Notes: a model not told the origin generated them from the letters alone. Positions 48,675 to 60,850 are shown, counted from the stretch's first letter. The stretch is 64,000 bases of DNA from Nilaparvata lugens (GCF_014356525.2 NC_052516.1:22598929-22662928); one strand, 5' to 3'. Program-made: numbers and translations.

Positions 48675-51600
48675 GTGAGGCCATTTCAAAATTAAACTCT
48701 GCTCCATAGGTGCATTTTCGTTTGTGGGTAAATTTCCGCAGTCGACAACGACAAACATTGTTGACATTCATATTGTCCAAATTTCAATTGTGCTAAAACA
48801 GCTGATCAAATAACTTTTCATTATTTGTCTTTATTATTAAAAAATAAAACATTACTAATAATATCAACATATTGCCATTTAAAAGTATAAGCTCAACCTG
48901 CCCCATTAAAACATAATTGAACATAATTTTTTAGGTTATGTAGACAAATTGAAATCTGACATTCTCTCCCTGTCGTGGTCGACAACGGCATTTATTTACG
49001 CACAAACGAAAACCCAGCTTATTATGGTTTAAACACTGTTCATATCAATTAATTCATATAATAAGTACGTCTTAAAAAATGATAGGGAGAGAAAAAATAA
49101 GGTAGCCTTCTGATATTCCTCTCCCAAATTTAGATAAGGTTACACATCGTCTGAAATAGGTTGTCTTTATAAGCTGCGTTTACACCAAAGTTAATAACTT
49201 AATCCTTGAAGATTCTACTAGCAGTAACCCGTGCTTCGCAAGGATCTATTTTAAAACTTGACAACCTGAAATTTGACGTAAGTTACCGGTAATGAAATTA
49301 TTAAAAATTGAAAATAGGCCTATAACCATCTTTGGTTGATTAAGAATCTATATGAAAAATTTCAAGTTAATTAGTCCAGTAGTTCAGACGTGATGATGCG
49401 CCATACATAATTTTCCTATCCCGTACGTGTATAAACCAGCTTAACTTATTATAGAGATAGTTAACGACATACACACATGGCGAATAAACACATACAATAC
49501 GCTCGCGCTCTCAACGCAAAATTAATTTGATCAGCTGATTGACAAAATTATTTTAAGCTTTCCAATGATTACAACATTATGTTAGAATATCATGTGTCAA
49601 TTATCTCAGTTCCATATGGCGTTCACTTTACCATGTTTATAACCTTACTTAATAGGATCCTTTTTCATCCTTTGAAACCCTTAGAGGCAAAATATCTCAA
49701 AATCCGTTCTTAGTGTGCGTCTAGCATGTTTGAAGAATATTTGTGCAAAGGTTTAAGTCTGTAGGCCAATTAGTTTGAGCTGTAGTGTGATTTTACATCA
49801 AAATTTTCGAAAAATGCCCTCTCCTGAACCCCCTGTGCTCCTGATCAGAATTTTTCTGCATAGATCTATTTTTTTTTCGTAGCTGAACAAAAAAGTTCCT
49901 TATGACTTTACTGTAAAATGAACGGTTAAAAAGTACAAAATTTTTGGGGGGGGGGTCCCGGCCAGCTCCCTCAGGGGTGCAAATTTCTGAAAATCCTTTC
50001 TTAGTGGATGTTTTGAGGCTACCATAAACAATTGTGCAAAATTTCAAGATTTTAGGCTCAGTAGTTTGGTCTGTGGTGTGATTTCAGTCTGTAGGGGCTT
50101 AGCCTTTTAAAGATATATAGAGATAGAGAAGAGAAGATAGATAGAAGATAGAAGAGAATAGAGAAGAAGAAGAAGAAGATAGAGATTAGATTGAACGGAG
50201 CTTTACAAACACATTCATGCTCATCATGTGTATGATAAGTCATGTTCAATCTAATAGAATCTATCAAGATGGAAAAATAAACATTTTGTTAATAACTTTC
50301 GTGTAAACGCAGCTTTAAGACAACCTATTTCAGACTATGTGTAAACAGCAGACTATTATGTATGATAAGTAGTCATGTTCAATCAATCTAATAGAATCCA
50401 TAAAGGGTGGAAAAATAAACATTTTGTTAATAACTTTGGTGTAAACCCAGCTTTATAGTTGTTCACTTCAAAAATGTTCAGTTCTTAATTATTTTCACAA
50501 AGTAGTTTTTTAGATGCTTCAAAACCAAACATATTCCAGGTAAATATTTGAAAAAAGCTCTCACCAATACCAGATGACAAACGTTCGCTTTCGGTAAGGC
50601 CATTCCCAAATTAAACTCTGTTCTATCATGGTTTGGACATTGTGTTTCCAAGTGAATATTTAAAAACAATCTATCACCAACACCGTATGGCAAATATTTG
50701 CTTTCGTTAAAGATGCATTTACACCAAAGTTATTAACAAAATAACTTAATCCTTATTGATTCTATTAGATTGTACAAAACTTATCATACACATGATGAAC
50801 ATATGTGTTTGTTAAGTTCCGTGCAATCTAATAAAATCTATAAGGATTAAGTTATTAACATTTTGTTAATAACTTTGGTGTAAACGCAACTTAAGAGCAT
50901 TTCAAAAAAATCTGGTGTGGCGCACTCACACAACTTTCCTTGCCGTTATGGAAATTGATCACCTGACGCTAGTGTTCCCGCGCATCTCAAGTCTACTATT
51001 CAAAGATTTGAGCCAGCTGGTGACAGGGCAATAACGCTGGAGACACACATGAGGTCTGCTATCTCTTCATAATAAATGATTTAATAGAATCAACAATAAT
51101 TTGCAATTGAATAATCACATTTTCTCGAATTTAAAGCTTATTTTCAATTTTAGGTGAAAATGTTACTGAACATTAATTGTAGAGATTTTCATGCTCAATC
51201 TACTCCACTTGATTTTTTTGTTTCAATTGTATCTGAAGCCTGATAATTGGGAATCTATCTGCATTGATGGGGCGAAGCTCCTGAAATTTTTACAGATATG
51301 GGACTTGTGGCAGTTGATAGAGCTTATCGATTACTATTTTAGGTATGAATTTGATCAAAATCGTTGGAGCCGTTTTCGAGAAAATTGCAAAAAACCCTGT
51401 TTTTAACAACATTTTCGCCATTTTAGCCGCCATCTTGAATTGCATTTGATCGAAATTGTTGGTGTCGGATCCTTATAGTGGAAGGACCTTAAGTTCCGAA
51501 TTTCAAGTCATTCCGTTAATTGGGAGATGAGATATCGTGTACACAGACGCACATACACTCATACACACACACATACAGACCAATACCCAAAAACCACTGT

Positions 51601-54600
51601 TTTGGACTCAGGGGACCTTGAAACGTATAGAAATTTAGAAATTGGGGTACCTTAATTTTTTTCGGAAAGCAATACTTTCCTTACCTATGGTAATAGGGCA
51701 AGGAAAGTAAAAATGATAATAACTTAATCCTTATGGATTCTATTAGATTGTACAAAACTTATCATACACATGATGAACATATCATATTAAGTTCCGTTAA
51801 ATCTAATAGAATCTATAAGGATTAAGTTATTAACATCTTGTTAATAACTTTGGTGTAATGCGCATCTTAAGAGCATTTCATAATTAAACTCTGTTCTATA
51901 GTTTAGACACTGTGTGTTTCCAAGTGGATATTTCATTGAGAGAACAAGACGTTAATGTGTTAATACAAATATATTTGTCCAAACTCAATTTGGGAATAAT
52001 AAATTGATTTTGAACAAATATAATGGTATTGACATATTGACAACATCAACATCTCCTTATTCTCTCAATAATGGAGAAATACCACAAAATGTCTTCCCAT
52101 ACAATCGAATTATTAACATATTTTCTTTTCTCTAAGTTATTTGTCAAACATATACAAATACATACGAATGGTGTCGTAAAATTTGTGAATTTTAGGTACA
52201 TATAACTATAGTGAGGTCTACGTTATAATGGCAGTGAAAAAAGATAGGAGAAAAACGTTGTCTCCTCTGTCTTGTCAATGCCTTGTATAGACGGTAGCTG
52301 ATATAGGTTTATTGATGTAACATTAACTGTTCATTTTCGTTTAAAATAATCAATCATTTTATTAAGCAAGACATTATATTTTTCAATAATTTCATAATTA
52401 CGATGAAATATTTTAATTAATTATTAATTCTACATTGTTAAAATACGATCTGGCAACAGAGCAAAGCGAGAAAGAGATAGCGCTATCCGCTTTGTTGAAT
52501 GACAGACAAGAATAACAAATACCATTGCTAATCCCAACACTTCCATTATATCGTGGACCTCACTATGGTACGTTACTTAAAATCAAATATGAGATATGAA
52601 GTAGTCCTGCTACACATATCTGAAGTTTATTTATTTATTTTTTTAAGTTCTCCATTCATAGACGAATAGTCTTCTTGTTGGATTCCACGTTCCAATATTG
52701 TTGCCAGTAGTTCTATATGGAAATAAATTGATTTGAAATTGAAAAATTGAATTGAATTGAAATAGTGTGTATACTATTGCTTATAATGTAAGTGTTTGAC
52801 AAACATTTTATTTGTAAAACCACAATTTTCTTGTATGTTTTATTGTTTTATTTGCTTGTTTCAGTGGCTTTCCTGTACGTAATCACAAAGATTGGAATCA
52901 CAGCGGGAGTTCACAGACTATGGACTCACCGTGCCTACAAGGCCAACTTCCCTCTTAGGGCACTTCTCATGTTCTTCTTCACACTTTCATTCGAGGTTAG
53001 TCTGCCAAAATAGAATTCCTAGAAACTAGAAACTTAGAAATTAGCACATACTCCATCATGCCACTCTATCTTAAGAATTAAGTGGGATAAAAAGGGCTCT
53101 TATAATAATATGTTCTCTTAACACTTAGGCCAAGAATAGTTTAACCTTCATTATCTCTGCTATAGATTACAATAGATTCAATGAATGTCCTATAAACTGG
53201 GCTTTTGCGTGTTATAAGTGTGAAAATAAAGACTCTTTTTATTATTACTGTCACCTGATCATATGGGACATATATATGAATCATATATTTATCTCATATT
53301 GATCAGGATTTTAGAGTTTTAAAATTAAAAAAGTTCAATGAACAGTGTTTTTGTTTTTGAACAATCTTTGTCATCGACGGAAAGATTGTTTATTTCATTG
53401 GTTGTCAATATTAACGTAGCTTCTCTTTTGTTTCTAATAACAAACGTGCCGCTTGTGCAACAGATAAAAATATGTACTTGAAATGGTTTTCATGTTTGGC
53501 ATTGACTGAGTTTATATTAATACCCAAAATATTTAGCTTTTGGGGCAGAGCTCTCGTTAGTTAGGACTGTGAGTAAAGTCCGGCTGATCAAGTGAAAAAG
53601 GCTAGACTTCGGTTCGTTTTATAATAAGCTTACAGTTATTCTGTCACAGATCGGGCAGTTTAAAAATAATTGTATTATTAAGGGAGACGGGTTCTGAGCC
53701 TATTCATTGGTTGAGTTAATTTTTGTTCTTTTAAAATACTAACTGTAAAGTCGCGATTAAACCAGTAGATGCCAAAAGGGGAAGCCATATTCAAAAGGTA
53801 GGTGACTACTGGATAAGATCATTTTGTTCTTTATTTTCATAACCACAAAGATTGAATCATCTTAAGCAGCAGCGAGTTGTTTTCCCCATTAAATTCAATT
53901 TTAGTATTGTGTTTGTATATATATTTATATTTTACCTTTTTGGAATAGAGAAAAATTAATATTTATCATTTTCAACTATGTAAACCGAAAGATACCAATT
54001 AAATAAGCTCTAGTATTTCTGTTCTCTTTTGTTATCATAGTTTTTTCATTCTCCTTACATATTTGGTAGAGGCTTCTCCCACCGTTCCTCATCGTGCTTA
54101 CATTACCTAGAATCGAAAATGTTCATTTTATTATATTAAGTTTATGACCAAATTGCACAAAAGTCTGTGACATTTTAACGGTGAATTAATCACGGTTGGA
54201 TGCCACGAGAACCAATCAAAGAATACAAATAGACTTACGATTCAATTAATTATTCAAATGTGTGAGACGCATAGTGGAGGAGTGCCCCAGATCAGCATAC
54301 ACGGGTGCACAGAAAGATTTCCTGGTGGCTAAACCAGCATCAATAGCCTACTTAAATACCCTGGAAGCATGCCTCTAATTTCCAAGTCAAAAGTGACTAA
54401 GGTATTTTTATTCGTTTAATCTATACATTTTTTATTGTTTTCTTTTTTTGCGAATTTTGTGATTATTATAATGTACAAAATGTTAATAACTTAATCCTTA
54501 TAGATTCTATTAGATTGAACATATCTTATCATACACATGATGAACATATGTGTTTGTCAAGTTCCGTTCAATCTAATAGAATCTACAAGGATTATTAACA

Positions 54601-57600
54601 TTTTGTTCATAACTTTGGTGTAAACCCAGCTTTAACGGTGTAAAAACGTCAAATTTATCAATCAATATTTAGAATTGAAAAAATATTGCCAAACTCATAC
54701 TTTGTTTGCTCTATGCCATAAACAATCGAATACAATGTGTTGTGTTTATATGCTGCCATACGCTGGAAAAATTATTCAACCATTCATTTAGGAGGAGCGA
54801 AAGACGTATTAATTAGCACTTATAATCACACTTAAAATTCACAGTCTTTTGTGCAACCGGGCATATACAGTTAGGCTACTATTATATAGACCTGTCTATG
54901 GTTAAGAATAGAATTCAGTTTAATTATTACGGTTATACCGTAGGCCTACTTCAAATATTTGAAAATTTCTTGATCAATTCAAATGAATTTAATTCTAATC
55001 CATTAAATGAAAAATAAAATCATGTGGCTATGAACTTGATTGTTCTGTCTGGATTTATCTGTGATTTACACCTCGACTCGATTGTTTATGGCGTAGGGCA
55101 ATCAAAGTATGAGTTTGGCCATATTTTTCAATCGTAAATATTATTTGATGTATTTACACCTCTAAAGGTGTGTACAGATATACGCGCCGCGAACATGAGC
55201 AATTCACTTTTAATCAGATGATTATATCTGTATTTTTACAGAAACGGTAAGATACAGATATAAAAAGCTTGGCATCAGCTGATTAAAAGTGGATTGCTCA
55301 TGTTCGCGGCGCGTAAATCTGTACGCACCTTAACAGACGTCTTTAGAATTAGCACTTTATCACAGTTGAAATTCAACAGACTTTTCTGCAACCGGGCCTA
55401 CCGGTATGTCTGTTAAGTTATTGACAATAAAATTCAGCTTCATCACTTCAAATCGGATTCAAATGAATCCAATTCTTTTTACTCAATTACAATATAATTC
55501 TGTTCTATTAAACTTGCGTGTCTATAAATTTGATTGTTTTTGTGTTAGGGCAAAGTGTGGGTATGGGCCAGGGACCACAGAGTTCACCACAAATACCAGG
55601 AGACCGATGCCGACCCTTACAACGCGGCTCGCGGCTTCTGGTTCGCGCACATGACCTGGCTCCTCCAGAACAAACACCCCGAGGTCATCCGCAAGGGAAA
55701 GGGTATCGACATCTCCGACCTCGAGGCTGACTGGCTTGTCATGTTCCAGAAGAAGTTAGTACAGAATAATGTTTTTCAAATATTCAATTTTCCTATTTAT
55801 TCTCTTTCCTAAATAGTATATACAGAGTGGGTGAAAAGTCCGAGAACGGCTTAATATCTCATACACAAAGGCAATTTGACGGTGGGTGTGATTGGGGATC
55901 CTACTCAAATTGAAAATTCTACTTTACTATGATTTTAAAAATCTGGTCCGATCTTGGATCCGCCATATTGAATGCAACTTTATTTTTTCAAATGGGAAGG
56001 TGGTCATACAATACATGATTTCAATACGGAATTTCAAGACAAAATGAATGGCGATAACCGCACATCGATATCTCAAACCGTTTAGAAGATATTCACATTA
56101 TTAATCAATACAATGCAAATCAGAAATGAAATACATAAGTAGTATTGATTAATAATGTGAATATCTTCTAAACGGTTTAAGATATCGATATGCTGATTTC
56201 GTCATTCATTTCTTATTGAAGTTCCGTTTTGAAATCATGTATCGCATGACCACCTTCCCATAAAAAAAAGTTGCATTCAATATGGCGGACCAGATTTTTA
56301 AACTCATAGGCCCGGTTGCAGAACAGTCGTTTAAATTTTAACCGTGATTAATTTCACGAGAACCAATCAGAGAAGGTGTTTTAGCAAAGACGGCCTTTAG
56401 AAAAGACGGCTTCTCTGATTGGTTCTCGTGACATTAATCGTGGTTAAAATTTAACCGGCTGTTGAGCAACCGGCACATAGTAAAGTAGAATTTTCAATTT
56501 GAATAGGATCCCCAATCACACCCACCGTCAAATTGCCTTTGTGTATGAGATATTAAGCCGTTCTCGGACTTTTCACCCACTCTGTATATTGTTTTTCAAT
56601 TGATTCAATATCATGTTCGGTACCTATATTTTACTATGTTGTGAATCCATAATTTTCCACTATAAATTTAATCTTGGAATGTAAAAGACTTACTCTTTAG
56701 CAGTGACCATCTTTTATTGACGAGTTGTTGGTGATCTTCAGACTCCTTCAGATTCTTCAGTGTACCTGTAGTAGGATAGAAAAATAGGTGGTCAAAATAG
56801 GGCAAATCTTATTATTATTCTACAAATATAATATACTAGTATATACTGAAATAGACTGATTAATAATAACAATATAAAAACTTTTTGATCGAACGTAGTG
56901 AGGTCTATGTTTATACTCGGACTTTCTTTTGTCTGTCTGTATGTAACGCGATTACGGCCAAACGCGTTGATAGAATTCTATGAGATTTGACAGGAATATT
57001 CCCTTTTCAACTGCGCGTCGATGTATACACAAGGTTTTTTGAAATTTTGCATCCTGAGGATAATATGAAAAGAAAATGAATTCCTCCATACTCTGATATC
57101 ACTATATATTATCATCTACTTTGAAGATAGGATCAATCAGAGTATGGAATTATTCATAATCAATCAGCTGACAAGTGGATTATTCATTGCATGCATTACA
57201 TAGATGTCTGGCCGTGTCTATTTCTATAAGGTAGGGTTTCAATATTTTTTATGATTTTTTAGTATCAATATTCTCACATTTGAAAAACAAATTTAATAGA
57301 TGATTGAAAATAAAATAAAAAATTATAAAATTAACTAAATAATGCTGAAGAAATTATTCATATAATATTATTCATTAAAAAAAAAATTTTAAAATAGATG
57401 AGAAATATTTTTATTATATGGAAAGATTATCTTGGAACTGGATATATTATCATATGGGATAAAAAGTCAATCGTGAACTGAGTATATTAACATAAGTGAG
57501 TTTTTGATCTTGGAAAAAACAGATAACAGTTTTTAAGAGTAAATTATGATTCACCTGTGAATATTGTGATTCAACTGAATCAATTAGAACAGGTGACATC

Positions 57601-60600
57601 AGATATTTGTGGATGAGAAAACTGCGTGAGGTCTACTGTTTAAAGAACTACTAGTGGTACCCCATTTAAGTTTAAATGGTCATTTTAACTTGAAAATGAC
57701 CTATGGTCGAAACTAATTATTAAAATTTTTTAAAGTTTTCAATAAAGGGTACTACAATTTTTTATATTGTTTTTATTAATTTGAATAAAAGTAGCCCATA
57801 TAAGTGAAGTAATTTTATAAAAATACATTATATAATATCCTCTTCGCAAGTAGGTAGGTACCTGTTCTATAATTAAACATTTTTGTGTTAATAGAGAATG
57901 CATGGGGTGATTTGCGGCATTTATTTAGGATTTTCGTTCAATAATTATTATTTTTGTGTGGTTTTTCAGATACTACTGGCCCCTGGTTTACGTTATCTGC
58001 CTGTTCATGCCCACCTTCGTGCCCTGGTACTTCTGGGGTGAAGACCTCATCACCGCCTGGCATGTGGCCGTCTGTCTGCGTTACGTCATCTCCTACCACG
58101 GCACCTGGCTGGTCAACAGTGTAGCACATATGTACGGCAACCGGCCTTATGAAACGTGAGTTAACTAATGCTACCTAACACACATAATTACACTAGTGTT
58201 ACGTCATCTCCTAGCACACATGTACGGCAACCGGCCTTATGAAACGTGAGTTAACTAATGCTACCTAACATACATAATTACACTAGTGTTACGTCATCTG
58301 CTACCACGGCACATGGCTGGTCAACAGTGTAGCACACATGTACGGCAACCGGCCTTATGAAACGTGAGTTAACTAATGCTACCTAACACACATAATTACA
58401 CTAGTGTTACGTCATCTACCACGGCACATGGCTGGTCAACAGTGTAGCACACATGTACGGCAACCGGCCTTATGAAACGTGAGTTAACTAATGCTACCTA
58501 ACACACATAATTACACCACTATGGTGACATTCAGAGCAGCCGGCCCTATGAAACGTGAGTTAACAAATGCTACCAAACACACATATACCGTAATCGTAAT
58601 GCATACTAGGCCCACCCACCATACAAATAATATTTTTAAAAAATTTGAAAACATTCATTATCTGGTACAGCTATGACTTTTTAGTCCTCTTTACCACTCT
58701 ACCTTGAAACGCGTCTGAACTCAGATATCAGGAAGGTGTACTTTGTGTTTCTTCTGGGAGTAGTGCATAGATAGCAAAGTCCATCTATAGTGAGTCCACG
58801 TTATAATGGCAGTGGAGAAAGATAGCAGAAAAACGTTGCCGATCCTCTGTATTGTCATTCTATATACGGTAGCTGATACAGGTTTATTGATGTAATATTA
58901 ACGGTTCATTCTCGTTTAAAATAATCAATTATATTTTATTGAGCAAGAAATTATATTTTTCAATAATTTCATAATAAATTTTCTCAACTAATCTGTTACA
59001 GGTTTATTGATGTAATATTAACGGTTCATTCTCGTTTATAATAATCAATTATATTTTATTGAGCAAGAAATTATATTTTTCAATAATTTCATAACTAAGA
59101 ACTAAGATGAAATATTATGTTAATTAATTATTAATTCTACATTGTTAAAAGACGATCTGGAACAGAGCAAAGCGAGGAAGAGATAGCGCTATCTGCTTTG
59201 TTGAATGACAGACAAGGATAGCAACACCATTGCTAATCAAACACTGTCATTATAACGTGGACCTCACTATAGTGCTCTGCTTTTAGATACCGTACCTTCC
59301 TGAGTAAAATTTACTTAAAACTTTCAAAATCAGTCGAGTTTCAGCCGGCTTTATAAAGCGTGAGTTGACTAATGCTATATGTGACACTTATAATTGTTTT
59401 TGCTGGGGATAATGCCCATATGACCAACAGATTTAGGTGGGTTCCAAAACATTGGGAAGCGATTTTCAAACTATGGTGAGATCCACTTAAACTGTCAGCA
59501 TACGTTATAGCGGCAGAGGCAAAAATGAATTAAAATAATAGAAAGTTTTATACTGATATGATTTTAGAATAGAATTAATCAAAAAATTATAGCTTTTCAC
59601 AAACACTCATGTTTGATATACGGTACCTATTAAATACTTTAGATATAGGCTTATTCGAATTTAATCTAAAGATTGAATGATTAGCATAGCGGTTGACATT
59701 TCATTTTTTTCTATCCTACTACCTGTTATTCAACTATAGAGTTTGTATACTCACTTTTCTATATAAGGCTACTGAAATTACTGAAACAATATAAAAGTTA
59801 TCAAATACAATTTTCATTTTATCAAATTACAACCAGTTTCAACTCAATAGAGCCTTTTTCAACTGTGAATAAATTTTAAGAGTAAAAAGGGTAATTGATA
59901 ACTTATATTGTGTTTAAAAAGTTTGTGTATACTTTTATTGTTTGCTACATGTATTTTGCATTATTATTTCCTTGAGTTTCAAGTGAACAGTAGGCCTATA
60001 GGCCTACATATCAATTTAACAATATATGCCAGTAAGTGCCGTTTGCACAGTGCCAGTGCCAACTAAATTTAGTCTTAATTTGGATCAAATCTATATCAAG
60101 TATCATTAATTTGTTATTTGATTCATTTTGAGTTTAAGCCAACAGCTGATTGAATTCAGTTTAAGCTTTCATTGTGCAAACGGCCCTAAGAGTTTCTAAT
60201 GAGAAATTTGCTGTTTCATTTTTCAAGTAATATGTTAGGATAAATAAAAAACCAGCTCATTAGTCTTTCGACTAGATAGCTATAGGCTAGTATTAACATA
60301 AAATTCCTTGAGTTTATGAAGTGATTAAACCCTTGTTTTCTATTTTTCCAGCGCAATTTTCGCCAGAGAAAACGCCCCCGTCTCCCTGATCACCTTGGGC
60401 GAGGGCTGGCATAACTACCACCACGCCTTCCCCTGGGACTACAAGGCGTCCGAGCTCGGCTTCTACACCTTCAACATGACAACCGCCTTCATCGACTTCT
60501 TCGCCAAGATCGGATGGGCCTACGACCTCAAGACCGTGCCCCATCACGTGATCAAGGCCCGTGCCCTGAGGGCTGGTGACGGTACCTACAAGGAGCCCGA

Positions 60601-60685
60601 GGTTTGGGGTTGGGACGACAAGGATGTCCACCCTGAAGACAGGAAAAGCGCCACCATTATCAACGGATCGGCCAAGAAGGAGTGA
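48482..60685 (+). CDS. acyl-CoA desaturase (Delta-9 type, membrane di-iron)
   Basis: ER membrane desaturase that introduces a cis double bond into a fatty acyl-CoA with cytochrome b5 and O2. Exons 48482-48674, 52865-52995, 55549-55754, 57970-58155, 60352-60685; 349 aa, near the usual 350-380. Histidine boxes: HRLWTH at 81-86, HRVHH at 118-122, NSVAH at 226-230 and HNYHH at 259-263, all in the expected order and spacing, with hydrophobic pairs around 32-75 and 180-215. Start context CAAAATG lies 4 nt past an acceptor at 48476-48477, so an upstream 5'UTR exon is expected. It diverges from the commonest insect Delta-9 sequences: FEGKVWVWARDH where FQN-x-x-(Y/F)-x-W is usual, and GVHRLW for GAHRLW. 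It may therefore belong to a derived insect desaturase subfamily; substrate and regiospecificity are not readable from sequence. The exons are GC-rich at third positions within AT-rich introns. Confidence 0.94.
49169..49222. repeat. TTTACACC-type MITE, left arm (split)
   Basis: AAGCTGCGTTTACACCAAAG, TTAATAACTTAATCC. The matching right arm is at about 50180-50313; other DNA (Helitron-like piece, G-rich stretch, GA-rich stretch) lies between. Confidence 0.6.
49221..49460 (-). mobile_element. Small non-autonomous Helitron-like element
   Basis: Read in reverse it runs from TCTCTATAATAAG through TTTATACACGTACGGGATAG to CCTTGCGAAGCACGGG and ends TTACTGCTAG. A 5' TC, a GC-rich hairpin close to the end and a 3' CTAG are Helitron signatures. 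About 240 bp, inside the split MITE. Confidence 0.5.
50180..50313. repeat. TTTACACC-type MITE, right arm (split)
   Basis: ATTAGATTGAACGGAGCTTT to TAACTTTCGTGTAAACGCAG, completing the arm at 49169. Confidence 0.6.
50708..50892. repeat. TTTACACC-type MITE, complete
   Basis: TAAAGATGCATTTACACCAA and the inverse TTGGTGTAAACGCAACTTA; the middle is ATTCTATTAGATTG ... CAATCTAATAAAATC. Related copies at 51716-51868 and 54478-54634. Confidence 0.85.
50906..51712 (-). repeat. ~810-bp repeat with ACTTTCCTTGCC ends, minus orientation
   Basis: Inverse partner of 34700-35546; ends at GGCAAGGAAAGTAA. Inserted in desaturase intron 1 beside TTTACACC-type MITEs. Confidence 0.75.
51716..51868. repeat. TTTACACC-type MITE, partial
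   Basis: ATAACTTAATCCTTATGGAT to ACTTTGGTGTAATGCGCATC; the left tip is replaced by the preceding repeat. Confidence 0.7.
52208..52566. repeat. TA-type MITE
   Basis: TATAGTGAGGTCTACGTTAT at the left, ATCGTGGACCTCACTAT at the right, 359 bp, with the shared CGATCTGGCAACAGAGCAAA and GATAGCGCTATCCGCTTTGT blocks. Confidence 0.8.
52865..52995 (+). CDS. Desaturase exon 2 (first His box)
   Basis: 131 nt, phase 1 to 0. Acceptor TGTTTCAG, donor TTCGAG|GTTAGT. Encodes VAFLYVITKIGITAGVHRLW then THRAYKANFPLR and a hydrophobic run ending TLSFE. Confidence 0.94.
52996..54477. other. Desaturase intron 2, first part
   Basis: No exon or ORF seen. At about 54145-54240 a CCGGTTGCA-like relic (GACCAAATTGCACAAAAGTC, ACGAGAACCAATCA) faces a right end near 54840-54870 (GTCTTTTGTGCAACCGGGC); the MITE at 54478 lies between. 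Confidence 0.45.
54478..54634. repeat. TTTACACC-type MITE
   Basis: AAAATGTTAATAACTTAATC to CTTTGGTGTAAACCCAGCTT, with mirrored TAGATTCTATTAGATTGAAC blocks. Confidence 0.8.
55163..55332. repeat. 170-bp MITE with long arms, copy 2
   Basis: Near-identical to 12377-12546: TAAAGGTGTGTACAGATATA, CGCCGCGAACATGAGCAATT and the inverse arm. Confidence 0.92.
55549..55754 (+). CDS. Desaturase exon 3 (second His box)
   Basis: 206 nt, phase 0 to 2. Acceptor TGTTAG, donor AAGAA|GTTAGT. Encodes GKVWVWARDHRVHHKYQETD, ADPYNAARGFWFAHMTWLL and the NKHPEVIRKGKGIDISDL cytosolic stretch. Confidence 0.95.
55822..56588. repeat. 767-bp foldback element with nested MITE
   Basis: TACAGAGTGGGTGAAAAGTC, CGAGAACGGCTTAATATCTC and GGCAATTTGACGGTGGGTGT have exact inverses at the right end. 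A second inverted pair lies at the centre (TATTAATCAATAC, ATATCTTCTAAACGG). A CCGGTTGCA-type MITE (56308-56478) interrupts the right arm between the AATATGGCGGACC and TTTCAATTTGAATAGGATCC parts. Confidence 0.88.
56308..56478. repeat. CCGGTTGCA-type MITE nested in foldback
   Basis: AGGCCCGGTTGCAGAACAGT and CGGCTGTTGAGCAACCGGCA; the middle has AGAACCAATCAGAGAAGG and its inverse. Confidence 0.85.
57970..58155 (+). CDS. Desaturase exon 4 (NSVAH motif)
   Basis: 186 nt, phase 2 to 2. Acceptor TTTTTCAG, donor GAAAC|GTGAGT. Encodes two membrane helices (WPLVYVICLFMPTFVPWYFW, then ITAWHVAVCLRYVISYHGTW) and LVNSVAHMYGNRPYE. The last part of this exon plus its donor is repeated in tandem downstream. 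Confidence 0.95.
58156..58560 (+). repeat. Tandem copies of the desaturase exon-4 end and 5' splice site
   Basis: After the true donor at 58156, the block ending GGCCTTATGAAAC|GTGAGT recurs with donors at 58246, 58364, 58479 and 58555 (the last GGCCCTATGAAAC). The copies contain up to about 90 nt of exon (GTTACGTCATC..., CATGGCTGGTCAACAGTGTA, GCACACATGTACGGCAACCG) plus about 35 nt of intron (TAACTAATGCTACCTAACAC). A degenerate sixth copy is near 59341-59375 (GGCTTTATAAAGC|GTGAGT). In the frame of exon 4, reading past the true donor gives ACG TGA at once. Confidence 0.93.
58790..59272. repeat. TA-type MITE with internal duplication
   Basis: TATAGTGAGTCCACGTTATA to ATAACGTGGACCTCACTATA. The block GGTTTATTGATGTAATATTA to TTCAATAATTTCATAA occurs twice inside (58880-58976, 58999-59092). 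Confidence 0.85.
60352..60685 (+). CDS. Desaturase exon 5 (third His box and stop)
   Basis: 334 nt, phase 2 to stop TGA at 60683-60685. Acceptor TTTTTCCAG. Encodes AIFARENAPVSLITLGEGWH, NYHHAFPWDYKASELG, a helix ending FAKIGWAYDLKTVP and a charged tail ending INGSAKKE. Confidence 0.95.
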
Positions 60686-60850
60686 AAACATATCGAAACG
60701 TTCCTTCAAAGTTAGGAGTAGAACTATCCTCAAAAACATCTGAGAAAAAACATACAACATCTGAAAAATAATGGGAAAACCCTTCAACATCTGAGGCGGA
60801 AAACCCTAGACCTAGAACATCTGAAAATAAAGACTGTTGAGTGGAAATTT
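60686..60850 (+). terminator. Desaturase 3'UTR with polyadenylation signal
   Basis: AATAAA at 60826-60831, 141 nt past the stop. The short 3'UTR carries four imperfect copies of an AACATCTGA(A/G)(A/G) motif (near 60736, 60758, 60786 and 60816). Confidence 0.6.

Noticed and set aside
58142..58560. Extra coding exons of the desaturase
   Set aside because: The repeated blocks lack acceptor sites and reading through the true donor gives an immediate stop; they are duplicated exon ends, not exons.
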